Source of the DNA: Curtobacterium sp. 9128
Lineage (GTDB): Bacteria; Actinomycetota; Actinomycetes; Actinomycetales; Microbacteriaceae
Length of the DNA: 64,000 nucleotides
Direction of reading: 5' to 3'
Assembly (NCBI RefSeq): GCF_007673775.1
Contig: NZ_VEAF01000001.1
Coordinates: 62,001 to 126,000, forward strand
This document shows, piece by piece, positions 27,206-40,587 of the stretch. Position 1 is the first letter of the stretch; each line of letters starts with the position of its first letter. The notes below the pieces were generated by a model. It did not search any database. It saw only the letters and a program-made list of their open reading frames with translations, and was not told the origin of the DNA. A program made the translations under genes and the position numbers.

Positions 27206-28117
27206 CTAGGGCGCAGTGAACAAGTCTACGACCTCTCGTGCCGCAGTGCCGACATCGGAGTTGACGATCCGCACGTCGAACTCGTCCTGCGCAGCGAGCT
27301 CGACCTTCGCGGTCTCGAGCCGTCGGGCCTGTTCCTCTGGCGACTCCGTCCCCCGGCCGATGAGCCGACGGACGAGTTCCTCCCACGTCGGCGGCAGCAG
27401 GAAGACCAGCACGGCCTCGGGCATCGCGTCGCGGACCTGACGGGCGCCCTGCAGGTCGATCTCGAGCATCACCTTGTCGCCGGCGTCGAGCGCGCGGTCG
27501 ATCGGCGGGCGCGGCGTGCCGTACCGGTAGGAGTTGTGCACGGTCGCCCACTCGAGGAGCTCCCGGTCGCGGATCATCCGGTCGAACTCGGCGTCGTCGA
27601 CGAAGTAGTAGTGCACCCCGTCGACCTCGCCCGGGCGGGGCTTCCTGGTGGTCGCGGAGACGCTGAGGTTCACCTCGGGGTACTGCTCGCGGATGTAGGC
27701 GCTGACGGTGCCCTTCCCGACGGCGGTCGGCCCGGCGAGGACGACGAGCTTCGACGTGCCCCGCTTCCGTCCGCGGGCGACCAACCAGTCCGACAGTGCG
27801 GTGCGCTGCCGGGTGCCGAGGCCGCCGAGCCGCTTCGACGGCGCGATCCGGAGCGTCCCCATGACGCTCTCGGCGCGCGCCGGACCGATGCCGCTCAGGC
27901 TCGTCAGCAGGTCGCGCACGCGCAGGGACTTCTCGGCGGGCGCGTCCGCGTCGCTCCAGGCGGTCCGGGCCACGTCGAGCGCTGAGCGCTCCCCCGACGC
28001 CACGGCGGCCTTCACGGCGGCTCGGGCGCGCCGAGCAGCGACCGCGGCACGTGCGGCGGCGACGCGGTCGACCTCGGGCGGGTTCCGGTGCGCCGGCAGC
28101 TCGGAGCGGTCGCTCAT
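27206..28117 (-). CDS. gmk: Actinobacterial IHF-guanylate kinase fusion
   Basis: One 303-residue frame encodes two proteins usually made from adjacent genes. Residues about 15-117 match actinobacterial integration host factor (mIHF): a basic helix-rich start followed by the helix-two-turn-helix region ([20 protein letters not shown], then [19 protein letters not shown]). Residues 122-302 are guanylate kinase (GMP to GDP), with the P-loop GPTAVGKGT, the GMP-binding [17 protein letters not shown] and the lid. In mycobacteria mihF (Rv1388) lies just before gmk (Rv1389). No stop or frameshift separates them here. The ATG overlaps the pyrF stop. Confidence 0.93.
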   Translation of the reverse strand: MSDRSELPAHRNPPEVDRVAAARAAVAARRARAAVKAAVASGERSALDVARTAWSDADAPAEKSLRVRDLLTSLSGIGPARAESVMGTLRIAPSKRLGGLGTRQRTALSDWLVARGRKRGTSKLVVLAGPTAVGKGTVSAYIREQYPEVNLSVSATTRKPRPGEVDGVHYYFVDDAEFDRMIRDRELLEWATVHNSYRYGTPRPPIDRALDAGDKVMLEIDLQGARQVRDAMPEAVLVFLLPPTWEELVRRLIGRGTESPEEQARRLETAKVELAAQDEFDVRIVNSDVGTAAREVVDLFTAP

Positions 28118-29018
28118 GCCCGTGCCCCCGGGAGCGCCAGGGCCGCCGCGATGCGATCGGCGCGTTCGGCCACCAGCCCGGCGACGCCGTCGGGGCCGTC
28201 TGCGAGGAGCCCGCGCGACTCGCTCACGAGCACCTGCTCGGCACGTGTGCCGTACAGCGCCCGGAGGTCCTCGATGCGCGCGCCCTGGGCACCGAAGCCC
28301 GGAGCGAGGACCGGCGCCGTGGCGATGTCGTCCGCGCCGATGCCGAAGTCGGACAGGGTCAGGGTCGCGCCGAGCACGAGCCCGACGTCGCCGATGGCCT
28401 GGTCGCCCACGGCCGGGTTGTCGTCTGCCACGTCGAGAACGATACCGGCAGCGACGCTCCGACCAGCACGCGGGCCCTCGGTCAGGACCGCGGTCTGCAG
28501 CACCCGCGCCTCCGGGTTGCTCGTCGCGGCGAGCACGAAGACCCCCGCGCCGTTCCGGCGCGCCAGGTCGACCGTGCCGGCGAGCGAGCCGTACCCGAGG
28601 TACGGCGACACGGTCATCGCGTCCGCCGCGAACGGACCGTCCCGGTCGAGCCACGCGAGGGCGTAGTCGTCACCGGTGGAGCCGATGTCGCCGCGCTTGA
28701 CGTCCGCGACGACCAGGAGGCCCGCATCGTGTGCCCGACGGATCGTCGCCGCGAGCGCGCGGTAGCCGGCGACCCCGGCGGCCTCGAAGAACGCGACCTG
28801 CGGCTTCACCACGGCGGCGCGGCGCGCGGCCGCGTCCACGAGGACGCGGCCGAACTCCGTCAGGCCCGCCTCGTCCCGGCCGAGCCCCCACGCCGCCAGG
28901 GTGGCGGCGTGGGGGTCGATCCCGACGCAGAGCGCCGACCGCGACCCGATGGCTGCCGCGAGCCGCACGCCGAACGGAGCCGTGCCTCCCGTCCGGTCCA
29001 CGACGCCGGGACGGACCG

Positions 29019-29022
<4 letters not shown>
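28114..29022 (-). CDS. pyrF: Orotidine 5'-phosphate decarboxylase, type 2
   Basis: Last step of UMP synthesis. The 302-residue protein belongs to the longer subfamily 2 seen in actinobacteria. It shows LCVGIDPH, the catalytic Lys-Asp motif [14 protein letters not shown] near residue 95, and [11 protein letters not shown] for phosphate binding. The start GTG 29022 overlaps the carB TGA, and its stop overlaps the gmk ATG. Confidence 0.96.
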
Positions 29023-32311
<3,289 letters not shown>

Positions 32312-32312
<1 letters not shown>

Positions 32313-33532
32313 CAGTTGCTGCTTTCGTTCGTCGTGGCCGAACCGGACGTGGGGTCGGCCGCGGGGGTCGTGGCGTCGGCGGTGGCGGCGTCCAGCGGAC
32401 GGCCCTCCTTCCGCGCGACGACCATGTCCCGGAACCGGTCGAAGAGGTACATGCTGTCGTGCGGTCCGGCGGCGGCCTCGGGGTGGTACTGCACGCTGAA
32501 CGCCGGGATGTCGAGCGCGCGGAGGCCCTCGACGACGTCGTCGTTCAGCGAGTAGTGCGAGACCTCGACCCGCCCGAAGCCGACCGGGGACTCCAGGACC
32601 TGACCGATCGGGGCGTCGACCGCGAACCCGTGGTTCTGGCTCGTGATCTCGACCTTGCCGGTGGTGGTGTCGAGCACCGGCTGGTTGATGCCGCGGTGCC
32701 CGAACGGGAGCTTGTACGTGCCGAACCCGAGCGCGCGTCCGAGGAGCTGGTTGCCGAAGCAGATGCCGAAGAACGGGCGGCCGTCCCGCAGGCTCTCCTG
32801 CAGCAGCTCGACCTGCGCGTCGGACGCTGCCGGGTCCCCCGGGCCGTTCGAGTAGAACAGCGCGTCGGGGGCGAGCGCACGGAGGGTGTCGATGGTGACG
32901 TCCTGCGGGAGCACGTGCACCTCGAAGCCGCGCTGGGACAGGTAGCGGGTGGTCGAGGCCTTCACGCCGAGGTCGAGCACGGCGAGCGTGCCGATCTGCT
33001 CGCCGACGGCCGGGACCACGTAGGCCTCCGGCGTCGAGACGGTCGCGGAGAAGCTCGCGCCGGCCATCTGCGCCTGCGACCGCACGGCGTCGAGCTGCTC
33101 CGCCTCGGACAGCGCGGCGTCGGCTCCGCTGAACACACCGCCCTTCATCGCGCCGGCGTCACGGATGCGCCGGGTGAGGGCACGGGTGTCGATCCCGGAG
33201 ATGCCGACGATGCCGTCGCGCTCCAGGTGGTCGTCGAGCGACGCCGTCGCGCGGTGGTTCGACACCATCCGGCTGGGATCGCGGACGACGTACCCGGCGA
33301 CCCAGATGCGGCGCGACTCCGGGTCCTCGTCGTTCACGCCGGTGTTGCCGATGTGCGGTGCGGTCTGCACCACGATCTGGCCGGCGTAGGAGGGGTCGGT
33401 GAGCGTCTCCTGGTAGCCGGTCATCCCGGTCGCGAAGACCACCTCGCCGAGCGTGCGCCCGCGGGCGCCGTAGGCCCAGCCGTCGTACCGGGTGCCGTCC
33501 TCGAGGACCAGCACGGCCCGTTCGCGTGTCAT
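32312..33532 (-). CDS. carA: Carbamoyl phosphate synthase small subunit
   Basis: Class I glutamine amidotransferase that feeds ammonia to CarB. The 406-residue protein has the N-terminal CPSase domain ([31 protein letters not shown]). Its glutaminase triad comprises Cys in [17 protein letters not shown] and His/Glu in FSVQYHPEA. The start is ATG 33532, sharing one base with the preceding PH-like gene's stop. The C-terminal 30 residues are a Ser/Thr/Ala-rich tail. Confidence 0.97.
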
Positions 33533-34074
33533 CAGTTCGTCCCTTCGCCCGCGGGGTGCGGGTGGTTGTGCTTCGTCGCCAGTTCCTGGAGCGCGTGCAG
33601 TGCTGCCGCATCGCCCTCCGGGAACCGGAAGTAGGTGTCGAGGTCCGTCGCTCCTGCGGCGCCGGTCGCCGTCCATCGCAGACGGACCAGTCCCCCGGGC
33701 TCGACCACGCGGTCGATCGCCCACGTCGCGCGGTCCGCGCCGCGGACGGCGTCCTCCGCGATCCACCGGTCGTCGGCCCCGGCCAGGTGCAGGACGACGC
33801 CGTGCTCGTGCACGGTCACGCCGCCGCGTCCACGGAAGCCGAGTCCGCCAGCGGTGATCCGCTCGAGCGGCTGGTCGGCCCGGGTCGTCGCGACGCTGAA
33901 GCCGTCCCACGACCCGGCCGCCGGTCCGACGTTCGTCGGCACGCTGACGGGAGGCACGACCTCCGCCTGCCGCCGCTCCCGCGTCCGCCAGGTGCGCACC
34001 ATGGCGACGAACAGCGCGGCGACCGCGAGCAGGATCACCCCGCCGAGCAGCCACCGGGCGGCGTCGCCGCTCAT
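33532..34074 (-). CDS. PH-like domain membrane protein of the pyr operon
   Basis: The 180-residue protein has one N-terminal membrane helix (about 8-27), then a basic stretch and a compact beta-rich C-terminal domain (about 50-165) with [23 protein letters not shown] membrane protein of this kind sits between pyrC and carA in many actinobacteria (for example mycobacterial Rv1382). Its function is unknown. It is embedded in the operon by an ATGA overlap with pyrC and a one-base overlap with carA, so it should be co-expressed with pyrimidine synthesis. Confidence 0.85.
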   Translation of the reverse strand: MSGDAARWLLGGVILLAVAALFVAMVRTWRTRERRQAEVVPPVSVPTNVGPAAGSWDGFSVATTRADQPLERITAGGLGFRGRGGVTVHEHGVVLHLAGADDRWIAEDAVRGADRATWAIDRVVEPGGLVRLRWTATGAAGATDLDTYFRFPEGDAAALHALQELATKHNHPHPAGEGTN

Positions 34075-35423
34075 GCGTGCACCTGCTGGGCGCGTGCGGC
34101 CGCGGCGATCGTCTGCGGGTCGACGAGCGCACCGTCGAGGAGCGTCGGGTACCCGTGGTGGAAGGTCGCGACGATCCGACCGGGGAGCTGCATGCCGAGG
34201 TACGGCGAGTTCTGCGACTGGCCGGCGAGGTCGGTGACCGCGAACTCGCGGACGACGCTCGGGTCGTAGAGCGTGATCTCCGCCGGGGCGCCCTCGGCGA
34301 CGGCGTGGCCGTGCCCGTCGACCTGGCCGATGCGTGCCGGTGCACTCGAGAGCACCCGGGCGACGTCGGCCCAGTCGAGCTGGCCGGACGCGACCACCGC
34401 GGCGTGCACGACGCTCAGCGCGGACTCGAGCCCGACCATGCCGTTCGCAGCAGCCGGCCACTCGCAGCACTTCGCCTCGGCCGTGTGCGGGGCGTGGTCC
34501 GTCGCCACGATGTCGATCGTGCCGTCGGCCAGGGCCGCGCGCAGGGCGTCGACGTCCTCGCGGGAGCGCAGCGGCGGGTTCACCTTGTACCGGGCGTCGT
34601 ACCCGGGCGCGCCGTCGACCCCGGCGATCAGGTCCTCGGTCAACACCAGGTGGTGCGGCGTGACCTCGGCGGTGACGTCGATCCCGCGGGACTTCGCCCA
34701 GCGGATCACCTCGACGCTGCCGGCGGTCGAGACGTGGCAGACGTGCAGGCGCGCCCCGACGTGGTCGGCGAGCAGGACGTCGCGGGCGATGATCGCCTCT
34801 TCCGCGACGGCCGGCCACCCGGCGAGTCCGAGCTCCGAGGACAGTCGGCCCTCGTTCATCTGCGCGCCGATGGTCAGGCGGGGCTCCTGCGCGTGCTGCG
34901 CCAGGACACCGCCGAAGCCCTTGATGTACTCCAGCGCCCGACGCATGAGCAGCGGGTCGGCCACGCACGAGCCGTCGTCCGAGAAGACCCGGACCTTCGC
35001 GCGCGAGGTCGCCATCGCTCCGATCTCGGACAGGTGCGTCCCCTGCAGGCCCTGCGAGACGGCACCGATCGGCCGGACGGTGACGTACCCGGCGTCGTCA
35101 CCGAGCGCCTGCACCTGCTCGACGACACCGGCGGTGTCGGCCACCGGCGAGGAGTTCGCCATCGCGTTGACGGCGGTGAAGCCGCCGGCGGCCGCGGCAC
35201 GGGAGCCGGACAACACGGTCTCGGACTCCTCGAAGCCGGGCTCGCGGAGGTGGGTGTGCAGGTCCACCAGACCGGGCAGGGCGATCAGGCCGTCCGCGTC
35301 CACGACCGTGGCCCCGGCCGTGTCGAGACCGGACCCGACCGCGGTGATGCGCCGGTCCTCCAGGCGGATGTCGGCGCGCGAGCCGTCGACCAGCTGGGCG
35401 CCGCGGATGAGGTGGGCGGTCAT
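34071..35423 (-). CDS. pyrC: Dihydroorotase
   Basis: Zinc amidohydrolase that cyclises carbamoyl aspartate. The 450-residue class I type protein has the metal-binding [11 protein letters not shown] near residue 55, a downstream histidine region ([11 protein letters not shown]) and the catalytic aspartate motif [10 protein letters not shown] near residue 310. It overlaps pyrB and the PH-like gene by four bases each. Confidence 0.97.
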   Translation of the reverse strand: MTAHLIRGAQLVDGSRADIRLEDRRITAVGSGLDTAGATVVDADGLIALPGLVDLHTHLREPGFEESETVLSGSRAAAAGGFTAVNAMANSSPVADTAGVVEQVQALGDDAGYVTVRPIGAVSQGLQGTHLSEIGAMATSRAKVRVFSDDGSCVADPLLMRRALEYIKGFGGVLAQHAQEPRLTIGAQMNEGRLSSELGLAGWPAVAEEAIIARDVLLADHVGARLHVCHVSTAGSVEVIRWAKSRGIDVTAEVTPHHLVLTEDLIAGVDGAPGYDARYKVNPPLRSREDVDALRAALADGTIDIVATDHAPHTAEAKCCEWPAAANGMVGLESALSVVHAAVVASGQLDWADVARVLSSAPARIGQVDGHGHAVAEGAPAEITLYDPSVVREFAVTDLAGQSQNSPYLGMQLPGRIVATFHHGYPTLLDGALVDPQTIAAAARAQQVHA

Positions 35424-36388
35424 GCGACGGTCTCCTTCTGCTGGTCGCCCGTCAGGGCGAGGTAGAGCGCGGCCATGCGGACCGAGACGCCGTTCTCGAC
35501 CTGCTCGACGACCGTCGAGTTCGGCGCGTCGGCGGCGACGCCGGCGATCTCCAGCCCGCGGTTCATCGGTCCCGGGTGCATCACGAGTGTGCGCTCGGAC
35601 AGCCGCTGGAACCGGGCCGCGGTCAGGCCCCAGTGCCGGGTGTACTCGCGGGGGTTCGGGAAGAACGCGTCGTTCATCCGCTCCTGCTGGATGCGGAGGG
35701 TCATCACGACGTCCGGGTCCTCCGCGAGGGCGGCGTCGAGGTCGTGGTGCACGGCAGCGCCGAACGGCGTGGGCGAGGCCTTCGTCGCCGGCAGGAGGGT
35801 CGGCGGGGCGGCGAACGTCACGTGCGCGCCGAGCGTGCGGAGCAGCCAGGCGTTGCTCCGGGCGACGCGACTGTGGAGCACGTCGCCGACGACGAGGACG
35901 CGGACGCCGTCGAGGGCCTGCCCGCGACTGGCGGTGCCGTGCAGGCGCCGACGCATCGTGAACGCGTCGAGGAGCGCCTGCGTCGGGTGCTCGTGCGTCC
36001 CGTCACCGGCGTTCACCACGGGGACGTCGATCCAGTCGGCGTCGGCGAGGACCCGCGGAGCGCCGGACGCACCGTGCCGCATCACGATGCCGTCGATGCC
36101 CATCGCGCCGAGCGTCTGCACGGTGTCCTTGAGCGACTCGCCCTTGGAGACGCTCGACCCCTTCGCCGCGAAGTTGATGACGTCGGCGGAGAGGCGCTTG
36201 GCCGCGGCCTCGAACGAGATCCGCGTCCGGGTGGAGTCCTCGAAGAAGAGGTTCACCACGGTCTTGCCGCGGAGGGCGGGGAGCTTGCGGACCTCGCGGG
36301 TGTTGACCGCGGCCATCTCCTCGGCGACGTCGAGGATGTGCACGGCGTCCGCACGGGAGAGGTCGGCGGTGGAGAGGAGGTGCTTCAC
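35420..36388 (-). CDS. pyrB: Aspartate carbamoyltransferase catalytic subunit
   Basis: Forms carbamoyl aspartate from carbamoyl phosphate and aspartate. The 322-residue protein has the carbamoyl phosphate loop [13 protein letters not shown] (about 49-61), [14 protein letters not shown] and [11 protein letters not shown]. There is no pyrI regulatory chain nearby. The start is GTG 36388, overlapping the pyrR stop, and begins KHLLSTADL as expected. Confidence 0.97.
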   Translation of the reverse strand: MKHLLSTADLSRADAVHILDVAEEMAAVNTREVRKLPALRGKTVVNLFFEDSTRTRISFEAAAKRLSADVINFAAKGSSVSKGESLKDTVQTLGAMGIDGIVMRHGASGAPRVLADADWIDVPVVNAGDGTHEHPTQALLDAFTMRRRLHGTASRGQALDGVRVLVVGDVLHSRVARSNAWLLRTLGAHVTFAAPPTLLPATKASPTPFGAAVHHDLDAALAEDPDVVMTLRIQQERMNDAFFPNPREYTRHWGLTAARFQRLSERTLVMHPGPMNRGLEIAGVAADAPNSTVVEQVENGVSVRMAALYLALTGDQQKETVA

Positions 36389-36993
36389 GCGATGCCCCCC
36401 GGCTGCGCCTGCTGCGCCTGCTGCTCCGGCTGCTCCGGCTGTTCGATGACGACCTCGTCCGTGCCGTCGGTCTCGGTCAGGCGCAGCGTGACCCGCTCGT
36501 CGGACGCGGTCGGCAGGTTCTTGCCGACGTGGTCCGCACGGATCGGGAGTTCGCGGTGCCCGCGGTCGACGAGGACCGCCAGGCGGACCGCGCGCGGACG
36601 CCCGATCCCCTGCAGCGCGTCGAGCGCCGCCCGGACCGTGCGGCCCGAGTACAGGACGTCGTCGACGAGGACGACGACCTTGCCGTCGACGCCACCGGCC
36701 GGGATCGACGTGCGGTGCGGCGCCCGACCGATGCCGTGCCCGAGGTCGTCGCGGTGCATCGTGACGTCGAGGGCGCCGACGCGTTCGGTGCCGATGCCGC
36801 CGCGTGCGGAGGCCCACTCGGGCTCGATGTCCGCGAGGATCCGGCCGAGTCGTTCGGCGAGGACCGCTCCCCGGGTCGGGATGCCCAGGAGCACGAGGTC
36901 CGAGCCGCCGTGGTTGGCCTCGAGGAGCTCGTGCGCGATGCGTGTCAGGGCACGCGTGATGTCGGGGTGCTGCAGGACCGTTCTGGTACCCAC
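36385..36993 (-). CDS. pyrR: PyrR bifunctional regulator/uracil phosphoribosyltransferase
   Basis: PyrR binds pyr mRNA in a UMP-dependent way and has some uracil phosphoribosyltransferase activity. The PRPP motif [20 protein letters not shown] (about residues 103-122) is present. GTG 36993 is chosen because GGAAGGAGG lies five bases upstream. The ATG at 37026 has no such site. The 202-residue product is longer than usual owing to a Glu/Gln/Ala/Pro repeat tail ([15 protein letters not shown]) after about residue 180. It heads the pyrimidine operon. Confidence 0.94.
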   Translation of the reverse strand: MGTRTVLQHPDITRALTRIAHELLEANHGGSDLVLLGIPTRGAVLAERLGRILADIEPEWASARGGIGTERVGALDVTMHRDDLGHGIGRAPHRTSIPAGGVDGKVVVLVDDVLYSGRTVRAALDALQGIGRPRAVRLAVLVDRGHRELPIRADHVGKNLPTASDERVTLRLTETDGTDEVVIEQPEQPEQQAQQAQPGGIA

Positions 36994-37048
36994 GCCGACC
37001 TCCTTCCCCGCCTCTCTGGACGGCATTTAAAGGATGCTGACGTGGTCA

Positions 37049-37054
37049 ACCCTA
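37049..37054 (-). promoter_or_regulatory. Candidate -10 (TAGGGT) for the pyr operon
   Basis: TAGGGT on the minus strand overlaps the nusB stop codon and would start transcription about 50 bases before the pyrR GTG. An AT-rich TTTAAAT follows at about 37026-37033. No clear attenuator hairpin is visible in this short leader. Confidence 0.35.
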
Positions 37055-37504
37055 CCGGGACTCCTGGTCTCCTGCGACCGACCGACCGGACGGTTCGCGG
37101 CCTCCGGCGACGGCGCCGAGGACGCCGTTGACGAATCCCGCCGACTCCTCGGTGGAGAGCGACTGGGCGAGTTCGACGGCCTCGGCGATGGCGACGCCGT
37201 CCGGGACGTCGGCGTTGAACCGGATCTCCCAGACGCCCATCCGCAGGATGCAGCGGTCGAGCACCGGCATCCGGGCGATGGACCAGCCCTGGGCGTGGTC
37301 GACGATCACCGCGTCGATCTCCGCGCGGGCCTCGTCCACCCCGGTGACGACCTGCCGGGCGTAGTCCCAGCTCGACGCACGCTCGGGCTGGTCGAGGTGT
37401 CGGACCGTCTCGGTCGCCAGGACGTCGGCGATCGGGAGGTCACGCACCTCGGCCACGTAGAGCATGTCGAGGGCGCGCTTGCGGGCCTTGGAACGAGCGC
37501 TCAT
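37052..37504 (-). CDS. nusB: Transcription antitermination factor NusB
   Basis: Helical RNA-binding protein that works with NusE (S10) in rRNA antitermination. The 150-residue protein begins [16 protein letters not shown] and contains [13 protein letters not shown] and the conserved C-terminal [22 protein letters not shown]. The start ATG 37504 overlaps the efp stop as ATGA, the conserved efp-nusB order. Confidence 0.97.
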   Translation of the reverse strand: MSARSKARKRALDMLYVAEVRDLPIADVLATETVRHLDQPERASSWDYARQVVTGVDEARAEIDAVIVDHAQGWSIARMPVLDRCILRMGVWEIRFNADVPDGVAIAEAVELAQSLSTEESAGFVNGVLGAVAGGREPSGRSVAGDQESR

Positions 37505-38064
37505 TCGTTGACGCGGCCGAGGTAGTTGCCGTCGCGCGTGTCGATCTTCACCTTGGTGTCGGTCTCGAGGTAGAGCGGCACCTGGATCTGGTAGCCCGTG
37601 GCCTTGATCGTCGCGGGCTTGGTGCCGCCGGAGGAACGGTCGCCCTGCAGGCCGGGCTCGGTCTCGATCTCGGTGACGATCGACGTCGGGAGCTCGATGT
37701 ACAGCGGGTTGCCCTCGTTCATCGCGATGGTGACCATCGCGGACTCGAGGAGGAAGTTCTTCGCGTCGCCGACGACCGTCGCGGGGACCGGGATCTGGTC
37801 GTAGGTGTCGGTGTCCATGAACACGTAGGAGTCGCCGTCCTCGTAGAGGAACTGGTAGTCGCGACGGTCGACGGTCGCCGTCTCGATCTTCGCGCCGGCG
37901 TTGAACGTGCGGTCGACGACCTTGCCGGAGACGACGTTCTTCAGCTTGGTGCGGACGAACGCACCACCCTTGCCGGGCTTGACGTGCTGGAACTCGACGA
38001 CCGACCAGAGCTGCCCGTCGATGATGAGAACGGCGCCGTTCTTGATGTCAGTGGTACTGGCCAT
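37501..38064 (-). CDS. efp: Elongation factor P
   Basis: Relieves ribosome stalling at polyproline. The 187-residue protein has the three EF-P beta-barrel domains, the tip loop [15 protein letters not shown] (about residues 31-45) and the C-terminal signature region [24 protein letters not shown] in two halves. The start is ATG 38064. The 244 bases upstream hold a 17-bp tandem repeat and may form a long leader. Confidence 0.97.
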   Translation of the reverse strand: MASTTDIKNGAVLIIDGQLWSVVEFQHVKPGKGGAFVRTKLKNVVSGKVVDRTFNAGAKIETATVDRRDYQFLYEDGDSYVFMDTDTYDQIPVPATVVGDAKNFLLESAMVTIAMNEGNPLYIELPTSIVTEIETEPGLQGDRSSGGTKPATIKATGYQIQVPLYLETDTKVKIDTRDGNYLGRVNE

Positions 38065-38142
38065 GAGTCTTCGATGTCCCGTTCGTGTTGATGAGTGAAG
38101 TGTCGCAGGGCGGTGCGCCCGCTGTGGGCGGCTGCGCCCTGA

Positions 38143-38245
38143 CCGGACCCGTGCCCGGTCGGACTCGCGCCCGTGTCCGGACTCGAACCCGTTGCCGGAC
38201 TCGTGCCCGGTCGGACCCGTGCCCGGTCGGACTCGTGTCCGTCGG
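38143..38245. repeat. Six 16-18-bp tandem units upstream of efp
   Basis: Degenerate copies of CCGGACTCGTGCCCGGT occupy about 38143-59, 60-76, 77-94, 95-211, 212-227 and 228-245. They lie between the ABC1 kinase gene and efp. If efp is transcribed from the TACACT element at 38293, the repeat is the efp 5' leader. Confidence 0.8.
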
Positions 38246-38259
38246 GTGCCTCGGCACCC
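38244..38259 (-). terminator. Small hairpin upstream of efp
   Basis: GGGTGCC (38244-38250), a TC loop and GGCACCC (38253-38259) form a 7-bp stem about 50 bases after the ABC1 kinase stop. It could be a terminator or a leader structure. Confidence 0.3.
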
Positions 38260-38288
38260 GGTCACGGGCGACGCGGCATCCGGCCCGC

Positions 38289-38317
38289 CACGAGTGTAGC
38301 CGACCCGGTCACTCGTG
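38289..38317 (-). terminator. Hairpin at the end of the ABC1 kinase gene
   Basis: CACGAGTG (38289-38296) pairs exactly with CACTCGTG (38310-38317). One arm includes the stop codon. The region also contains TACACT, the efp -10 candidate. Confidence 0.35.
38293..38298 (-). promoter_or_regulatory. Candidate -10 (TACACT) for efp-nusB
   Basis: TACACT on the minus strand fits TANNNT. It would give efp a leader of about 220 bases containing the 17-bp repeat. No good -35 is seen. Confidence 0.35.
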
Positions 38318-40000
38318 CCGTCTGGCCCGCCAGGCGTCGACTGCTGCCCAGACGAGCAGCACCACCGCGGCACCGCCGAGCAGTCCGCCGGCGGCCCCGG
38401 TGCTGAGGACCGCCGTGGGACGGGCCGGCGCGGTGAGGTACACGATCGCCAGGATGCCGGCGCCGGAGCCGAGCAGGACGAGGAGGATCCGGCGGATCAT
38501 CCCGGAGACGGTCCGACGGTCGCGTTGGTCGGCGAGCAGGCGGATGTTCACGGACAGCTTGTTCTGCTCGATCGCCTCGCTGATCCGGTCGACCCGGCGC
38601 GGCAGGCGCCGGATCGTGGACACGAGTCCGAACAGCTCCCGGGCGGCCACGTCCCGCAGCACGCTCGGGCGGAGCTGGTCGCGGATCTGCTCGCGCGCCA
38701 GGTTCCGCGACTCGTCGAGCAGGTCGAACGAGGGCAGCAGCGTGCGCAGGGTCCCCTCGAAGATCGCGAGGGCACGGGCGGCGGCGATGAAGTCCGGCGG
38801 CGGCTTCAGGCGGTAGCGCCCGAACACCTCGACGGCGTCGTCGACGGTCTCCACGCCGATCCGGGCACCGGGACCGAGTTCGTCCGCGACGAACCGGGCG
38901 ATGTCCCGGCGGAAGTCGGGTTCGTCCTCGGCCCGACGGACGGGTGCCATCCGCAGCACGGCGTCCGCGATGCGCGAGGTGTCGTTCTGGATGTAGGCCG
39001 CCACGAGTTCCTGCACGGTCTCGCGGAGCGTCGGGTCGAGCCGCCCGACCGAGCCGAAGTCGATCAGTGCCGGACGCCCGTCCGGCAGGAGCAGGACGTT
39101 CCCCGGGTGCAGGTCGCCGTGGTAGATGCCGTCGAAGACGACCTGCCGGAGGAACGCCCGCAGGATCGCCCGCATGGGCTCGTCGAGGTCCCGGTCGGCT
39201 CGGGAGGCACGGACGGCGCTCAGCGTGTCGCCCTCCAGGAACTCCATCACGAGCACCCGCTGCCCGGACAGCTCGGGGTGGGCGGCCGGGAACCGGACCT
39301 CGTCCGGCCGCGCGCTCCGCTGCTGCGCCGCGCTGAGGGTCTCCAGGTTCCGCAGCTCCGTCCGGAAGTCCACCTGGCGGAGGAGGTCGTCGGCGTACTG
39401 CTGCGCGACGTCGGCGACGCCGACCTGCCGTGCCTCCACCGAGGTGCGCGCCAGGAACCGCACGACCCGGAGTGCGATGTCGACGTCGCGACGGACGGCG
39501 TCGTCGATGCCGGGTCGCTGCACCTTGACGGCGACCGCGGTGCCGTCGGGCAGACGCGCACGGTGGACCTGGGCGATCGAGGCCGCGGCGACCGGTGTCG
39601 GGTCGAAGGACGGGAACACCTCGGCGACGGGGGCGTGCAGCTCGGCCGCGAGCAGCTCCGCGACCGCTGCCGGGTCGGCCGGCGTGACGCTCCGCTGGAG
39701 GTGCGCGAGGCCCTCCGTCCACTCCTCGGGGAGCAGGTCGTCCCGCGTGGAGAGCAGCTGTCCCATCTTGACGAAGCCACCGCCCGCCTCCTCGAGCGCC
39801 CGGCGCAGGTGGTCGGCCTGGCTCCGACGCAGGTCCGACGTCGCGGGGTCGTGCGTGAAGTCGAGGCGCCGGAAGGGCAGCAGGCCGTGCCGTCGGGCGA
39901 TGGACAGCAGCTCGGTGAAGCGGCGGGCACGGCTGCGGAGGGTGCCGGCGTCGGCCGGCCGCGTGCCGCCGAGGTCGCTCAGGCGGGGAGGGGTGGGCAC
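38309..40000 (-). CDS. ABC1/UbiB-family atypical kinase, membrane-anchored
   Basis: Member of the ABC1 (AarF/UbiB) family, linked in other bacteria to quinone metabolism. The 563-residue protein shows the KxGQ motif (FVKMGQLLS), the ATP lysine in [11 protein letters not shown], the catalytic GDLHPGN, the metal-binding IDFG and two C-terminal membrane helices (about 495-550). The start is uncertain. GTG 40000 is used, but the frame stays open to ATG 40135, which would overlap the divergent small gene. Its insertion between aroB and efp breaks the usual aroB-efp neighbourhood. Confidence 0.85.
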   Translation of the reverse strand: MPTPPRLSDLGGTRPADAGTLRSRARRFTELLSIARRHGLLPFRRLDFTHDPATSDLRRSQADHLRRALEEAGGGFVKMGQLLSTRDDLLPEEWTEGLAHLQRSVTPADPAAVAELLAAELHAPVAEVFPSFDPTPVAAASIAQVHRARLPDGTAVAVKVQRPGIDDAVRRDVDIALRVVRFLARTSVEARQVGVADVAQQYADDLLRQVDFRTELRNLETLSAAQQRSARPDEVRFPAAHPELSGQRVLVMEFLEGDTLSAVRASRADRDLDEPMRAILRAFLRQVVFDGIYHGDLHPGNVLLLPDGRPALIDFGSVGRLDPTLRETVQELVAAYIQNDTSRIADAVLRMAPVRRAEDEPDFRRDIARFVADELGPGARIGVETVDDAVEVFGRYRLKPPPDFIAAARALAIFEGTLRTLLPSFDLLDESRNLAREQIRDQLRPSVLRDVAARELFGLVSTIRRLPRRVDRISEAIEQNKLSVNIRLLADQRDRRTVSGMIRRILLVLLGSGAGILAIVYLTAPARPTAVLSTGAAGGLLGGAAVVLLVWAAVDAWRARRHE

Positions 40001-40122
40001 CCGATCAGCATGCTCCTGTGTCCTGGACGCTCCTCCTCCACCAGCCTGGAGGCAGTGCTCTTCCGTCCACAGGTCAGTGACCGTCCGTCTCGGGACAGCG
40101 ATCGCCCCGGCACGCTCGTCAC

Positions 40123-40419
40123 ATGGACACCCCACTGATCGCCGCGATGATCGCGGCCGCCGCAGCCGTCTTCGCCGCGCTCATGGCCTGGACCGCCGCC
40201 GGTCGCGCCCGTCGGTCGAGCGACCGCACTCATGCGTGGACCAGGCTCGTCTGGATCATCACGACGTCCGGGGATCTCGAACACGACATCTCGGAACGTG
40301 TACTCGCGAGCATGCGCGACCTACGGTGGGCTCCCGCGGACGATCGTGCACTCGCGGCCGAGCTCCTCGAGCGCGCACGTTCGACAGCATCGAGAACCGA
40401 AGGAGAACCACCATGCTGA
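40123..40419 (+). CDS. Small membrane protein, unrecognised
   Basis: The 98-residue product begins with an Ala-rich membrane helix (about 5-27), then a basic stretch (GRARRSSDRTHAWTR) and a charged helical C-terminus (SERVLASMRDLRWAPADD). I do not recognise it. No good ribosome site precedes ATG 40123, but codon usage is like its neighbours. The downstream gene overlaps its end by seven bases with a clear ribosome site, which supports a real pair. These are the only plus-strand genes between about 1.7 and 50.9 kb. Confidence 0.55.
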   Translation: MDTPLIAAMIAAAAAVFAALMAWTAAGRARRSSDRTHAWTRLVWIITTSGDLEHDISERVLASMRDLRWAPADDRALAAELLERARSTASRTEGEPPC

Positions 40420-40580
40420 ACCGGAAGCCGCTCGAGGTCCCGGCGGACCCGTCCGATCGCCGTGCCTTCGTCAACGGCGCGACGCCCGAAGAGTGGGCCG
40501 AGTTCCACCGCACCAACATCATCACCGTCTCGATGCGCGTGAAGTGGTGGTGGCGACGGACGCTCCACGTGTTGCGGTGA
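40413..40580 (+). CDS. 55-residue basic, Trp-rich protein, unrecognised
   Basis: ATG 40413 is preceded by AAGGAG seven bases upstream, a strong site. The product starts MLNRKPLEVPADPSDRRAFV, contains ATPEEWAEFHRTN and ends in a cationic amphipathic stretch (MRVKWWWRRTLHVLR). It has no signal peptide. It overlaps the preceding small gene by seven bases and stops seven bases before the convergent aroB stop. Function is unknown. The Trp/Arg tail could bind membrane or nucleic acid. Confidence 0.6.
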   Translation: MLNRKPLEVPADPSDRRAFVNGATPEEWAEFHRTNIITVSMRVKWWWRRTLHVLR

Positions 40581-40587
40581 TGCTGCG

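Noticed and set aside
37021..37050. TTGACC as a -35 for pyrR with TTTAAA as -10
   Set aside because: The spacer would be only 12 bases, too short for a normal promoter. TAGGGT is the better candidate.
37005..37051. PyrR-binding attenuator in the pyrR leader
   Set aside because: The leader is under 60 bases and shows no terminator/antiterminator pair. PyrR may act differently here.
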